DNA of 64,000 bases, from positions 138,707,121 to 138,771,120 of the forward strand of contig NC_135504.1 in NCBI RefSeq assembly GCF_052857255.1. The letters run 5' to 3'. Numbering within the stretch: position 1 is the stretch's first letter; every line of letters starts with the position of its first letter. This stretch comes from Amblyomma americanum. Lineage: Eukaryota > Arthropoda > Arachnida > Ixodida > Ixodidae. Below the pieces are notes generated by a model that was not told where the DNA came from, did no database searches, and saw nothing but the letters and a program-made list of their open reading frames with translations. This document shows, piece by piece, positions 44,846 through 55,308 of the stretch. A program made the translations under genes and the position numbers.

Positions 44846-46609
44846 GTAGGAATTGTGCTGCTTATGAGATGAACCATTTGAATCAGAACAGCACAAGCAG
44901 CAGGGTTATTCAAAAGAGAGGGGCAAGTAGACTGTGTAATGTCAGATGAGCAGAGGGACTTTAAACGGGAAACTAAAGGAGCAGTAAGGGAGCAATTCCG
45001 GAAATAACTCACATCGCACAAAATACCACATGAAGAAGTTGAAGAAGGAGATAGGCCAATTTTTTTTAAGTAGAAAGGGAATACACCATGCCCAGTGAGT
45101 AAGGTAATGAGAGGACTCCTAGATAGACGGATGGAAGGAATATTGAGCGTATCAGGGATCCAGTTGAATAATTCGGTGCCGCCATTATTTTCTTGCCAAT
45201 AAGTTCGCCATAAAAGAAGTTAAGAATGGTGTAAACAGGAACGCTCGCAACGTCGTGAAAGGGTAGAAGTGTGTAAATGGCCATATTGCTCAGCACTACC
45301 AGCAGCCTGGTCGGCTAACTCATTTCCAAGAATTCCGGAGTGAGCCCGGATATGAAATATAAGAAATGGGGCAAGAGAAGACAAACCATAGAGATCTTTC
45401 ATAATAGAAATAATTGTCGTGTTAAATGAAGGAACTTAAGAGAGGGCAGAAAGCAGAGATAGAGAATCAGTGTAGAAATGACCCGGCATAGGAGGAGAGT
45501 TATTAATAGCAACCGCAACAGCACAATGGAATGCTAGAAGCTCAGCGGCATCGGCACTTGAAGGTGGTTTTAAGGATATGCGAGAAACGTATAAAATGTT
45601 TTGTGTGGAGCTAAGAACGACAAAAGCAGCACCAGCACAGTGAGGAGTGAATGACCCGTCAGTGCAAATATGCAATGCGCGTTGACAAGAAAAGGCCAAG
45701 GCTTCCTGATTACTAAGTTGAGCAAAAGAAAATTTAAATTTCAATAAGGGATGGTCAGACCAGATATTAAGTACAGGCTGAATTTCAGACGGGTTACAAA
45801 ATGTCTTGCCATAGACGACGGGTTGCCGCAATGTAAAAAGCATAAACTGCACATTATTGGTCAAGATAAATAGGCAATGGAAGAACATTGGGAAGGACAT
45901 GAAGAGCAACAGTTTTCATTGTACTGTAGGCACCAGTAAGAGCAAGAAGCGGAATGCGTTGCAACGATAAGACACGATCTCTGAGTCTGGAAAGCGGACA
46001 ATGAAACCACCAAGCTGGGGCGGCATAGGTGATTGTAGGAAGAATAACCTGATGATACATTAGGCGCCAATACGATGGAGAAACACGAAAATGTAAATAG
46101 AACCAATTAAGGAGCTTGGTCGCAGATGAAATAATTTATGCTTGAAAATTATTAACATGAATAATAAAGCTTAGTTGGGAGTCAAAAACAACTTCTAATA
46201 ATTTAATACTGGGTTCACATTTGAGACTGCAATTGTCTAGGCGTATAGGTGGCTTACGTTTGTGCAACGCCGGTACAACGTTAAAAAATAAAACATAAGA
46301 ACACTTTTGAGGCTTTAAGTGAACACGATACTTAGCACACCTGTTTTGGATTAATGTTAAAACATTTGAACCCAATGTTGACCAATCGCGGCTTGTCTTT
46401 CCAGGGACAACGATAATGGTATCGTCAGCATATGCCTGAATGTGGATAGGTAAGGGAACAGGGAGATTTAAGAGGTCATAAATTAAAATGTTCCAAAGTA
46501 AAGGTGAACTAGGCAAACATTGCGGACTGCCAACAGGAGGCACAGAAAGAGTACAAGAAGGAGATGGATAGGTTAAATACCGGTTTTCTAGGAAAGAAGC
46601 CAAAAGGGA
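44846..46609 (-). pseudogene. LINE-C, RT palm to RNase H
   Basis: Minus-strand LINE polyprotein. ASFLENRYLTYP and the degenerate VGSPQCLPSSPLLWN (the usual GVPQG..LSP block) precede the catalytic AYADDTIIVV (about 46430). The thumb is VILPTITYAAPAWW (46060). RNase H: ICTDGSFTPHCAGAAFVV (about 45670), AAELLAFHCAVAVA (E), FYTDSLSLLSALS (D) and HSGILGNELADQAA (D, about 45330). The C-terminus runs into the Gypsy-C LTR. Broken by frameshifts. RNase H presence fits the I superfamily. Confidence 0.85.
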
Positions 46610-46613
46610 ATAT

Positions 46614-46988
46614 TGCCGCGAATATTTGCAGTGTTTGTTCGTTTTTCAAATCTGCCGCCACACCACCTTATCGCTTTCTTTGCGACCCAAGACGCGACTA
46701 GATTTATCTCGATTGATCGCAGCCAGGCAGAGCTGATTCTACGTTATTCCGGAATGTTCTAGTAACTTTGCACGCTTTATCTCGAAAGTTCGCTATAAGC
46801 TTTAAATTGAGCACGGCCGACAGCGGCGGGCATTCTGTTCGACGACCGCCGAGCTCGCTTGTCGCTTCGCCGCCGCCGAGTGATTCAGTCCATTTTGGGT
46901 GCCAGTCAGCCCAATAAACAGTTTTCTTTTAGAAGACCCTTTCGTCCGTCTTCAGCGCTGCTTTGACTGCCATCACCACTACATGACA
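46614..46988 (+). repeat. Gypsy-E 5' LTR (375 bp)
   Basis: TGCCGCGAATATT to ACATGACA; contains CCCAATAAACAG near the end as polyadenylation signal. Differs from the 3' LTR at a modest number of scattered positions. Confidence 0.9.
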
Positions 46989-47015
46989 TCTGGTGGAGGT
47001 GCGGTGTAGCCTTCC

Positions 47016-48953
47016 ATGTTCCGGACGCCCCTTTCAAGTAGTGAAGCCAGCCCTCAGCGAATTGCACGCGAGGACGAGCCAACAGCTCAGCGAGCCAGCC
47101 GACGTCTCCAGGGAGAGGAGCCTGAGTTCGGGAAACTGCCGGACCTCACCAGACAGCGAAAAGACGCTGCTACGAGCACCGCAACCTCGCCGAAGATGTT
47201 GACACCGATCATGGTACAGAATCCGCGGGTGCCGCCAACTTTAAATGGATCCCTAGGCGAAGACCCTGAAGAATGGTTGGATCAATTTGAGTGCGTGGCG
47301 TCATTCAACAAGTGGGATGATGCGGCAAAAATTGGACACGTGTTCTTCTCATTGGATGGCTCCGCACGCACGTGGTACGAAAACTACGAGTCGTCCCTTA
47401 CGACATGGGAGCTATTCAAGAGAGAACTATTGAAGGTATTCACCATTTTAAAGCTTTCGAAACCGCTGCTACGGGGGACACCAAGGGAAAGAAAACGAAG
47501 GACAAGCGCTACTATCAACTGAAGTTTATTGGAAAAAACACAAAGTTAAATAGCTCACACAAGGGAGCCAGCAGCGCATGCGCCTACCCTCAGAATCACA
47601 AAACGAATCACTGTGTTGAATTAAGATACCGAATTTTACAATCGTGGATGACAACAGATGGGGTGCTTACGCACATGTCGGAGTTTTTGTGAATATGAAA
47701 TGCCTCAGATAATTCTCTTGTTAGCTGATTGGAATGCCTATACAGAATTTTCGTACTATTGAACAGAGGTACTCAAGCATTTTTTTTCCAACGGGTTAGG
47801 ATGATTAAGTTCGCAGTCTCTGTAATGCAGGGCCAAATTAGAGGAACGAGCCACCTTTAAGGCAGCTGCCGGCTGCCTTGTGTGAGCTATTTAACCTTAG
47901 GTGTTTTTTCCAATAAACTTCAGATGATAGTAGCGCTTGTCCTTCGTTTTTCTTTCTCTTGGTGTCCCCCGTAGCAGCGCTTTCGAAAGTTTTACAATGA
48001 TGTACCAACTCCTTCAACTGTCCGTGTTACTCCAAGGTATTCACCAGTGTCGTGAGGAAAGAAAGAGCCGAACGACTCCTCTCGTCCAGAATCCAGCTTC
48101 CGAATGAGCCCGTCCGCGGTTACGTCGAGGAGATGAAGCGCCTATTTCATCGCGCCGACCCCGGGATGACCGAGGAAAAGAAAGTTCAGTTTTTAATGCG
48201 CGACGTAAAAGAACAACTATTTGGCAGCCTCGTCCGCCAGCCGCCAACAACAGTCGAGGAATTCATGCAAGAAGCCTGCACGATTGAGAAGACCGTCGAC
48301 GTCCGAGCTTGGCAGTACAACCGCCCTTCCTCTGCCTGAGCAATCCGTTCGGACACGCCGGCGACCACCAGCGACAGCTTGCGGGAAGTTATCCGCGAAA
48401 TCGTCCGAGAAGAGCTACGCCGATTACTGTCATCCTCCCCACAGCCACAAGCAGCGACTCTGATGGGCGTGAAACAGGCACTTGGAACCCCGACGGCCAC
48501 AGAACCCCAGGCCATGACCTACGCCGCTGCAGTAAGGACTGCCCCGCCCCAACGACAACCCCCACGTCCTCCCCGAGATGAGCCACTTGTTCCACAACGC
48601 CGCCTCCCAGCCCCCGCCCGCCCAGCCTATGACGACGCTCAAGCCACAGGAAATGCAACGCCTGGAGGACTTCCGACAACCGGCCGTTGTGCTTCCATTG
48701 CGGCGAAGCCGGCTATATTCTTCGTCACTGCCCGTACCGACGTATCGGTCTTCGAGGATTTGCCGTTAACGCCCCACGACCACGCTTCGGACAACGTCCG
48801 CAGGAAATCGACGAGTACCTGCGTCGAGAAGAGTACACGCTGAACCGCTTTTCGCGCTCACCATCGCCGTCAACCTCACGCTTTGCGTCGCCACGCCACA
48901 GCTACGCAGCCACGGTACGAGGAAGGTCTCCCAGCCGCCATAGGGGAAACTAA
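47016..48953 (+). pseudogene. Gypsy-E gag, split by HP3
   Basis: ATG 47016 starts a Gag frame with LNGSLGEDPEEWLDQFECVA and HVFFSLDGSARTWYENYES. At 47445 it is cut by a 588-bp hairpin insert and resumes at 48047 in the same phase (RKERAERLLSSRIQLP, RDVKEQLFGSLVRQPP). After frameshifts it ends with a knuckle CFHCGEAGYILRHC (H, CX2C layout; about 48690) and an Arg/Ser-rich tail ending RHRGN at 48953, as in Gypsy-C. Confidence 0.85.
47446..48033 (-). mobile_element. Hairpin insertion HP3 (588 bp, 13-bp TSD)
   Basis: Flanked by the direct duplication AAGGTATTCACCA (47433-47445 and 48034-48046) inside Gypsy-E gag. In minus orientation it has a 34-nt leader (48033-48000), then an arm starting CATTGTAAAACTTTCG (47999). 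Inverted arms 47862-47999 and 47446-47576 share GACACCAAGRGAAAGAAAA and TCAACTGAAGTTTATTGG. About 285 bp between the arms has no recognised gene. Removing the insert and one TSD restores gag phase. Same architecture as HP1 and HP2. Confidence 0.85.
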
Positions 48954-49087
48954 AGGAAGCAACCTCTGGAGGTGAGGTTGCTCAAGAGCGAAACGCCGAA
49001 GATCCTCCACCGACCACGCCCCATGAAGACGCTGCACCCGCGACTCCGCATGAAGAAGCGGCACTCGCTGCACCGACGCCGCACACA

Positions 49088-51575
49088 ATGAGAACACCGA
49101 CCATGACGCAGGCCGCCTTGAAAACGACGTCGCCACCCAGAAGAGCTTCGGCCACACGCCCCAGCCGCGAGTCGCATACTCGACGAGGCCGTGACCCGAC
49201 GCCGAGAGTGACATGCAATGCAAGAGCCAGGACCTCCGACTTAGAAGTGACTATCGACGGCCGGAAAGTTACCGCTCTAGTAGACACAGGAGCCGATTAC
49301 TCGGTGATGAATGGAACTTTCGCTGCGCAGCTGAGAAAGGTCACAACGGCTTGGGACGGCCCACAAATTCGCACCGCAGGGGGCCACCTCATTACACCAT
49401 CAGGGCGATGCACATCGCGAGTGACTGTCAAAGGGCATACCTATCCTGCGACCTTTGTTGTGCTACCGCAATGCTCCCGCGACGTGATCTTGGGTATGGA
49501 TTTCCTTAATGAACATCAGGCGATCACCGACCTCCGATCCAAGCAGATCACGATTTCGACGGACGAAGCCATCGCTTCGATATAAACTCGGGAAAATCAC
49601 GTTGCCGTGTGTGTCCTGGAGGAAGAAGTGAGCGTCCCACCCCCGATCAAGCGTTATCGTTACCGTAGGCGCCACGAAAGGCATTAGTGCTGAAGCCATC
49701 ATTGAGGGCAACATGCAGTTGCTCCTAGACCGAGGAATCAGCATCGCAAGAGGCATCGCACATTTGCGCAATGGCCAGGACGAAGTACTGCTGACTAACT
49801 TCAGGGAAGAATACCGACATATTAACAGAGGAACGACGATTGCTTTCTTCGTCGAAATATCCGACGTACGAGACTCCTTTGCCCTCTCCTACCCCTCCGC
49901 AGAAGATTCGCCTGACCAAGAGAACTTGCCCACTTTCGACATCAACCCAGCCCTGCACCGGAACAGACATTACCAGATCCGCAATCTGCTTCAAAGCTAC
50001 AGTGAGTGTTTTTCGGCATCGCCGAAGGTGCGACAGACGCCAATTGCCAAGCATCGAATTATAACGGACCAACACGTCCGACCTCTACGACAAAGCCCCT
50101 ACCGTGTGTCACCGCGAGAACGACAAGCCATCCGGGACCAAGTCGAAGAAGTTCTTCGCGACGACGTCATCCAGCCTTCAAACAGCCCATGGGCGGCACC
50201 GGTTGTTCTAGTGAGGAAGACGGCACCCTTCGATTTTGCGTGGATTACCGCCGCTTGAACAACATAACAAAGAAGGACGTCTACCCCCTCTCCCGCATCG
50301 ACGACACACTGGACCGGCTCTGCAACGCCGAATATTTTTCATCGATGGACCTCAAGAGCGGGTACTGGCAAATTGAGGTCGACGAAAAAGATCGCGAGAA
50401 GACAGCATTCATCACTCCGGATGGGCTGTTTGCGTTCAAGGTAATGCCATTTGGTCTCTTTTCCGCACCAGCGACGTTTCAGTGACTAATGGATACAGTA
50501 CTGGCAAGCCTGAAGTTTCAAATTTGTCTGGTATATTTAGATGACGTCGTTGTCTCCGCCTGGAACTTAGAAGAGCACCTCAAAAGACTTCGAACAGTAC
50601 TAGACGCCATCAAGTCGTCTGGCCTAACTTTGAAGGCAGAGAAGTGCCACTTTGCCTACGGAGAGCTACTGTTTCTAGGCCACATCGTTAGCAAAGAGGG
50701 AGTACGCCCGGACCCGCAGAAAACAGCTGCTATTGAACAGTTTCCACCGCCGTCCGATAAGAAAGCAGTGCTAAGATTTCTCGGACTGTGCGCATATTAC
50801 CGACGATTTGTGAAAAACTTTTCGCGCATTGCCGAGCCCCTGGCTAAACTGACGAAAACAGATGTGCCGTTTAAATGGCAAGCGTCGCAAGCAGAAGCCT
50901 TCAAGGAACTTCAGCGTCGTTTGCAGTCCCCACCGATCCTCGCGCATTTTGATGAAAACGCCGACACTGAAGTTCATACCGACGCAAGCAGCGTGGGCCT
51001 AGGTGCCGTTCTCGTTCAAAAAAGCGACGGGCTGGAGAAGGTCATCGCATACGCTAGCCGTTCCCTTTCCAAGGCCGAGGCCAACTATTCGAAAACTGAG
51101 AAGGAGTGCCTCGCCATCGTCTGGGCCACGTCAAAATTCCGCCCCTACCTGTACGGACGACCGTTCAAGGTGGTCAGCAATCACCACGCGCTGTGCTGGC
51201 TCGCCAATTTGAAGGACCCCTCTGGCCGACTCGCTCAATGGAGGCTGCGTCTCCAGGAGTTTGACGTCACCGTCGTTTACAAGTCCGGACGCAAGCACTC
51301 TGACGCCGATTGCCTCTCACGAGCCCCTGTAGATACACCGCCGCCGGACGACGATGAGGCCGCCTTCCTGGGACCCATAAGCCCCAGCTCTTTTGCCCAG
51401 CAGCAACGCTCGGACCCCGACCTAAAACGCCTCATCGAGTACCCAGAGGGCAAGGTTTCTTCATCCCCCGCTTCATTCAAGCGAGGACTGTCTTCCTTCT
51501 GTGTGCAGAATGAGGTCCTTGTGAAGAAGAACTTTACAGCGAACAAAACAGCCTACCTCCTTGTTGTACCTACTT
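49088..51575 (+). pseudogene. Gypsy-E protease, reverse transcriptase, RNase H
   Basis: Protease: ALVDTGADYSVMN (intact D-T-G, about 49275) and VILGMDFLNEHQA. A stop at 49583-49585 and frameshifts near 49600 and 50210 break the frame. RT: KHRIITDQHVRPLRQSPYR, SSMDLKSGYWQIEVDE (first Asp, about 50345), a stop at 50483-50485, then VYLDDVVVSA (about 50530) and [14 protein letters not shown]. RNase H: VHTDASSVGLGAVL, EKECLAIVWA, VVSNHHALCW and DADCLSRAP. From 50489 the frame is open for 431 codons. Confidence 0.88.
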
Positions 51576-51589
51576 GTCTGTCTCCGCGA

Positions 51590-52652
51590 AGAAGTTCTAC
51601 AGGCTTCACACGACGAGCCGACAGCTGGACATCTCGGGTTTACTCGCACCCTCCGCCGCAATCAAGACAAGTATTACTGGCCCCGACTGTCTGCCGATGT
51701 CGCACACTATGTGAAATCCAGCCGAGATTGTCAGCGATGAAAGACCACTCCCACACGACCAGCAGGATTTCTGAACCCCATTGAACCTCCCTCAAGGCCC
51801 TTTCAGCAGATCGGCATGGACTTGCTTGGCCCTTTTCCAACGTCAACATCTGGAAATAAGTGGATCATCATAGCGGCCGACGACCTGACCCGCTACGTCG
51901 AGGCGAAAGCCCTACCGAACGGAACAGCAGCAGATGTCGCCAAATTTCTCTTGGAGTGCATTCTTCTTCGACCCGGCGCCCCCGATGTGCTCATCACGGA
52001 CAGAGGAACAGCATTAACGGATCTAACGCAAGCCATCCTGTGCTACAGCCAAACCAGCCACCGGAGGACAACTGCATACCATCCGCAGACCAACGGACTG
52101 ACTGAGCGCCTGAACAAAACCATCGCCGATATGCTCGCCATGTATGTCGATGCCGAACACAAGACCTGGGATGTCATCCTGCCTTACGTCGTCCTCGCCT
52201 ACAACACCGCAGTGCAGCAGACCACCCAGATGACGCCTTTTAGACTCGTCCATGGCAGGGAGGCCACGACCACGCTAGACGCCATGCTGCCCAACGTTAC
52301 AGAAGAAGGGAACGTCGACGTTGCCGCCTACCTTCAACGTGCAGAAGAAGCTCGAAGGCTTGCCCGATTACGGATCAAAGATCAGCAGCGGTCCGACGCC
52401 AGACGCTACAACCTACGAAGACGCAACGCGGAATACAATCCAGGAGACCAAGTCTGGGTGTGGACGCCCATTCGCCTCCGTGAATTGAGTGAAAAGCTTT
52501 TGCGCCGCTATTTCGGCCCGTACAAGGTTCTTCATCGGCTAGGTGAGCTGGATTATGAAGTCATCCCTGACGCAATGACTGCATCCCAGCGACGCCGCGT
52601 ACGACCAGAAATTGTCCATATAGTCCGTCTGAGGCCGTATTATGCGCGCTGA
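51590..52652 (+). pseudogene. Gypsy-E integrase
   Basis: The H2C2 zinc part (about 51590-51740, [14 protein letters not shown]...) lies in a shifted frame with one stop, and its first Cys is replaced by Ser. From 51816 a 278-codon frame holds the core: [10 protein letters not shown] (D), LITDRGTALTD (D), [15 protein letters not shown] (E). The C-terminal module YNPGDQVWVWTP continues to IVRLRPYYAR. The core triad is present. Confidence 0.88.
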
Positions 52653-52761
52653 AGGCCGCTGCATTTCCATGCTCTATTTTCGCAAAATCCCTTTTTTTCT
52701 CTTACTAGTCGCATTATTTGTTTTAATGCATCGGGTCGATGCTTCTTTGAGAGGGGAGTAA

Positions 52762-53135
52762 TGCCGCGAATATTTGCAGTGTTTGTTCGTTTTTCAAATC
52801 TGCTGCCACACCACCTGATCACTTTCTTTGCGACGCAAGACGCGACTAGATTTATCTCGATTGATCGCAGCCAAGCAGAGCTGATTCTACGTTTTCCGTA
52901 ATGTTCTAGTAACTTTGCACGCTTTATCTCGAAAGTTCGCTATCAGCTTTAAATTGAGCACGGCCGACAGCGGCGGGCATTCTGTTCTACGACAGCCGAG
53001 CACGCTTGTCGCTTCGCCGCCGCCGAGTGATTCAGTCCATTTTGGGTGCAAGTCAGCCCAATAAACAGTTTTCTTTTCGAAGACCCTATCGTCCGTCTTC
53101 ATCGCTGCTACGACTGTCGTTACCACTACGTGACA
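52762..53135 (+). repeat. Gypsy-E 3' LTR (374 bp)
   Basis: TGCCGCGAATATT to CTACGTGACA. Confidence 0.9.
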
Positions 53136-53139
53136 ATAT

Positions 53140-53215
53140 AAATTTCCTGGACAACAATGTTGTCTAGAATAATTTATTTTCTTCTCTAGAAAGGATTCCC
53201 CGAAACAAATGTTGG
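53140..53215 (-). pseudogene. LINE-C, short RT piece between Gypsy-E and mariner
   Basis: On the minus strand the frame CFGESFLEKKINYSRQHC then CPGNLY joins in phase with the LINE-C RT beyond Gypsy-E. The boundary with the mariner is approximate. Confidence 0.55.
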
Positions 53216-54450
53216 TGCTTATGTGTAGCGCCATCATTTCGCGCTCACCTGAGCTATTTATGTTAATTGGTCTGGCAGCCGCTAGATAGTAGTACATGTC
53301 GAAATATTCTTTCTCACTAGTCGTTTGCGCATTCTGCTGTGAGTGAATTTGGAGGGAAGGACGTCCACCTCGATCAGCGTGTAAACATAAAATTCTGTGT
53401 GAAGCTTGGCAAAACAGCCACATAGATGTATGAGCTCCTTCGTAACACTTACGACAACGAGACACTATCGCGGGTGCAAGTTTTTGAGTGGCTCAACAAG
53501 TTGGTTTCCGGGAGAACGTCGGGGGAAGACCACAGGAGGCAGAGGCTTCCTTCAACCTCACGGAATGAAAACAACGTGGCTCGGATCAAGGAGATCGTAC
53601 AGCAAGACCGCACCATTACAGCCCGCATGCTATCAGATGCTCTAGACATTAGTAAGATAAGAGGCCACCAAATTTTGCGTGAGAACTTGGGGAAACGAAA
53701 GCTGAATTCCAGAAGGACACGCGGGCATCAGTGAGCGCTGGTTTGCTCTACGAGGCAGAGAAGGATGGTTCATTCGTCGACAGTATCATTGCTTAAGACG
53801 AAACATGGTGTTTTCAATACAATCCTCAAACAAAGAGGCAGAGCACCGAATGGCGGTTCACAAGCTCTCCAGCATCGAGGAAACTGCGGCGACAGAAGAC
53901 CAAAACAAAGACGATACTGATAGTTTTTTTTTCAATACCAGAGGTGTCATAGGTGTCCCACAAGGACAGATGCTTAATCAGGAGTTTTATATCCTCGTGC
54001 TCCAACGCATGGGTGATGCGCTGCGACGCCGTCGCCCTGACTTACGGGCATATGGACAATGAAGCCTTCCCCACGATAACGCTGGCCGCACACTGCTCTC
54101 AGCCTGAGCAAATTACTCGCCACGCACAGCATTACTGTACTTCCCTATCCGCCATACTCCCCTAACCTTTCTCTCCATGCGATTTTTTCCTGATTCCTCG
54201 TGTGACGAGAGCCCTAAAAGGTCGCTGGATGAGGAGCGTGGAGGCCGTTCAAGACGCCACAACAAAGGAGCTGACAGCCCTGCCATAAGAAGCGTTTTCC
54301 AACTGTTTCCAAGACCTCAAGGAGCGTTGTAAGCTGTATAGACTGCAAGGGAGACTATTTCGAAGGGGCGCTTCACACAAGTGATTTCAATGTTAAACGC
54401 AATTTTTTTCAATGGACTCAGTCTCAGAACTTTACGGACAAAGGTTTATA
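53216..54450 (+). pseudogene. Mariner-family transposase remnant
   Basis: The N-terminal part is clear: HLDQRVNIKFCVKLGKTAT, MYELLRNTYDNETLSRVQVF, EWLNKLVSGRTSGED, STSRNENNVARIKEIVQQDR and ARMLSDALDIS (two helix-turn-helix units typical of mariner). The catalytic half is broken by frameshifts and stops: DETWCF-like trace (about 53795), QEFYILVLQRMGDALRRRRPDL (53975-54050), HTALSLSKLLATHSITVLPY (54090-54150) and CFQDLKER (about 54305). Terminal inverted repeats were not identified, so the ends are approximate. It separates two parts of LINE-C RT. Confidence 0.85.
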
Positions 54451-54975
54451 TATTCACTGCCGCGAACGATAGGGAGCCTGAACAAAACTACGGCCATGCG
54501 TGAAACCATACTGATTTCTGTGCAGTACATTATTCTGGAACATGAAGTAGTACAGCCTACCATACAGCAAACTTTCGAGAACATTTCCGAAATACGAATT
54601 AATGCAGACAGGCCGGTAAGAATTGGAAAGGTGCGCTGGTCTATTCGGTTTGGAAATAAAAATAATCCTCCCAACTCTCCAAGTCTGGAGAAAGCAACCC
54701 AAATGACAAAGCAGTATTAAAAATAGAAAGGAAAACAAGAGATGTGCATTAAACAAGGTGAGAACGAAACGAGGAGAGATTAGATCAGGGCCAGGAGAAG
54801 ACGTCAGAGCGATCGAATTTATTACAGCTTCAATCTCCGCAACAGTGAAAAGCAAATCTTGAACTGAGCTATTGTAAGGCTGCGCTATAACGTAAGGAAC
54901 GTGAGTATGGAAAGGAAGATCGTGGGAAAAACATTAGTAACGATGTGAGTACAAAGCAGCAGGCTGGGAAGGAAG
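54451..54975 (-). pseudogene. LINE-C, start of RT (5'-truncated)
   Basis: On the minus strand: LFTVAEIEAVINSIALTSSPGPD (RT start), GCFLQTWRVGRIIFISKPN, SNSYRPVCINSYFGNVLE and QYGFTHGRSFVQA. The N-terminal endonuclease is missing, so the element is 5' truncated near 54975. Confidence 0.8.
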
Positions 54976-55308
54976 AACAGGGTGGCGCTACCCGCTTGCG
55001 TCATCGCCCGGATTCGGTGCCAGCTGCCCTCGGCAAGCAACGTGTGGTTCAGGCACCCTCCCCTCTAATCCCTGGTGATTTTCGCTGCACTATGTAATTC
55101 CCTCTAAATTTTATCACGTGTGCCTGGCATCCTGCTCAGAGTGATGCATGCCAGTGCCCTTTATTTTCTGGCGGCCAAAAATTGAATGACATTTGACGAA
55201 CACGAAAGAATTTACTTCGTCGGGCTTTTGTTCTGTGTCGCTCTGCAAGAAAAAGGCATTCAAATTCATCTCAAAAAGAAACACAAAGGCAACCAATCAC
55301 TAGAATCA
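54976..55308. other. No recognisable feature
   Basis: Short stretch between the LINE-C 5' truncation and RTE copy 1. No domain seen. Confidence 0.4.

Larger units (their letters stand above)
46614..53135 (+). mobile_element. Gypsy-E LTR retrotransposon (full length, decayed), TSD ATAT
   Basis: LTRs of 375 and 374 bp starting TGCCGCGAATATT and ending CTACRTGACA, flanked by ATAT (46610-46613 and 53136-53139). Candidate primer-binding site TGGTGGAGGTGC follows the 5' LTR; GAGGGGAGTAA precedes the 3' LTR. Close relative of Gypsy-C by protein. LINE-C reads on in frame on the two sides (GNLY before, SLLASFLEN after), so the boundaries are firm. Confidence 0.92.

Noticed and set aside
52887..53465. 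192-codon minus-strand ORF as a single gene
   Set aside because: It crosses the Gypsy-E LTR, a LINE-C piece and the mariner border, so it is a chance fusion.
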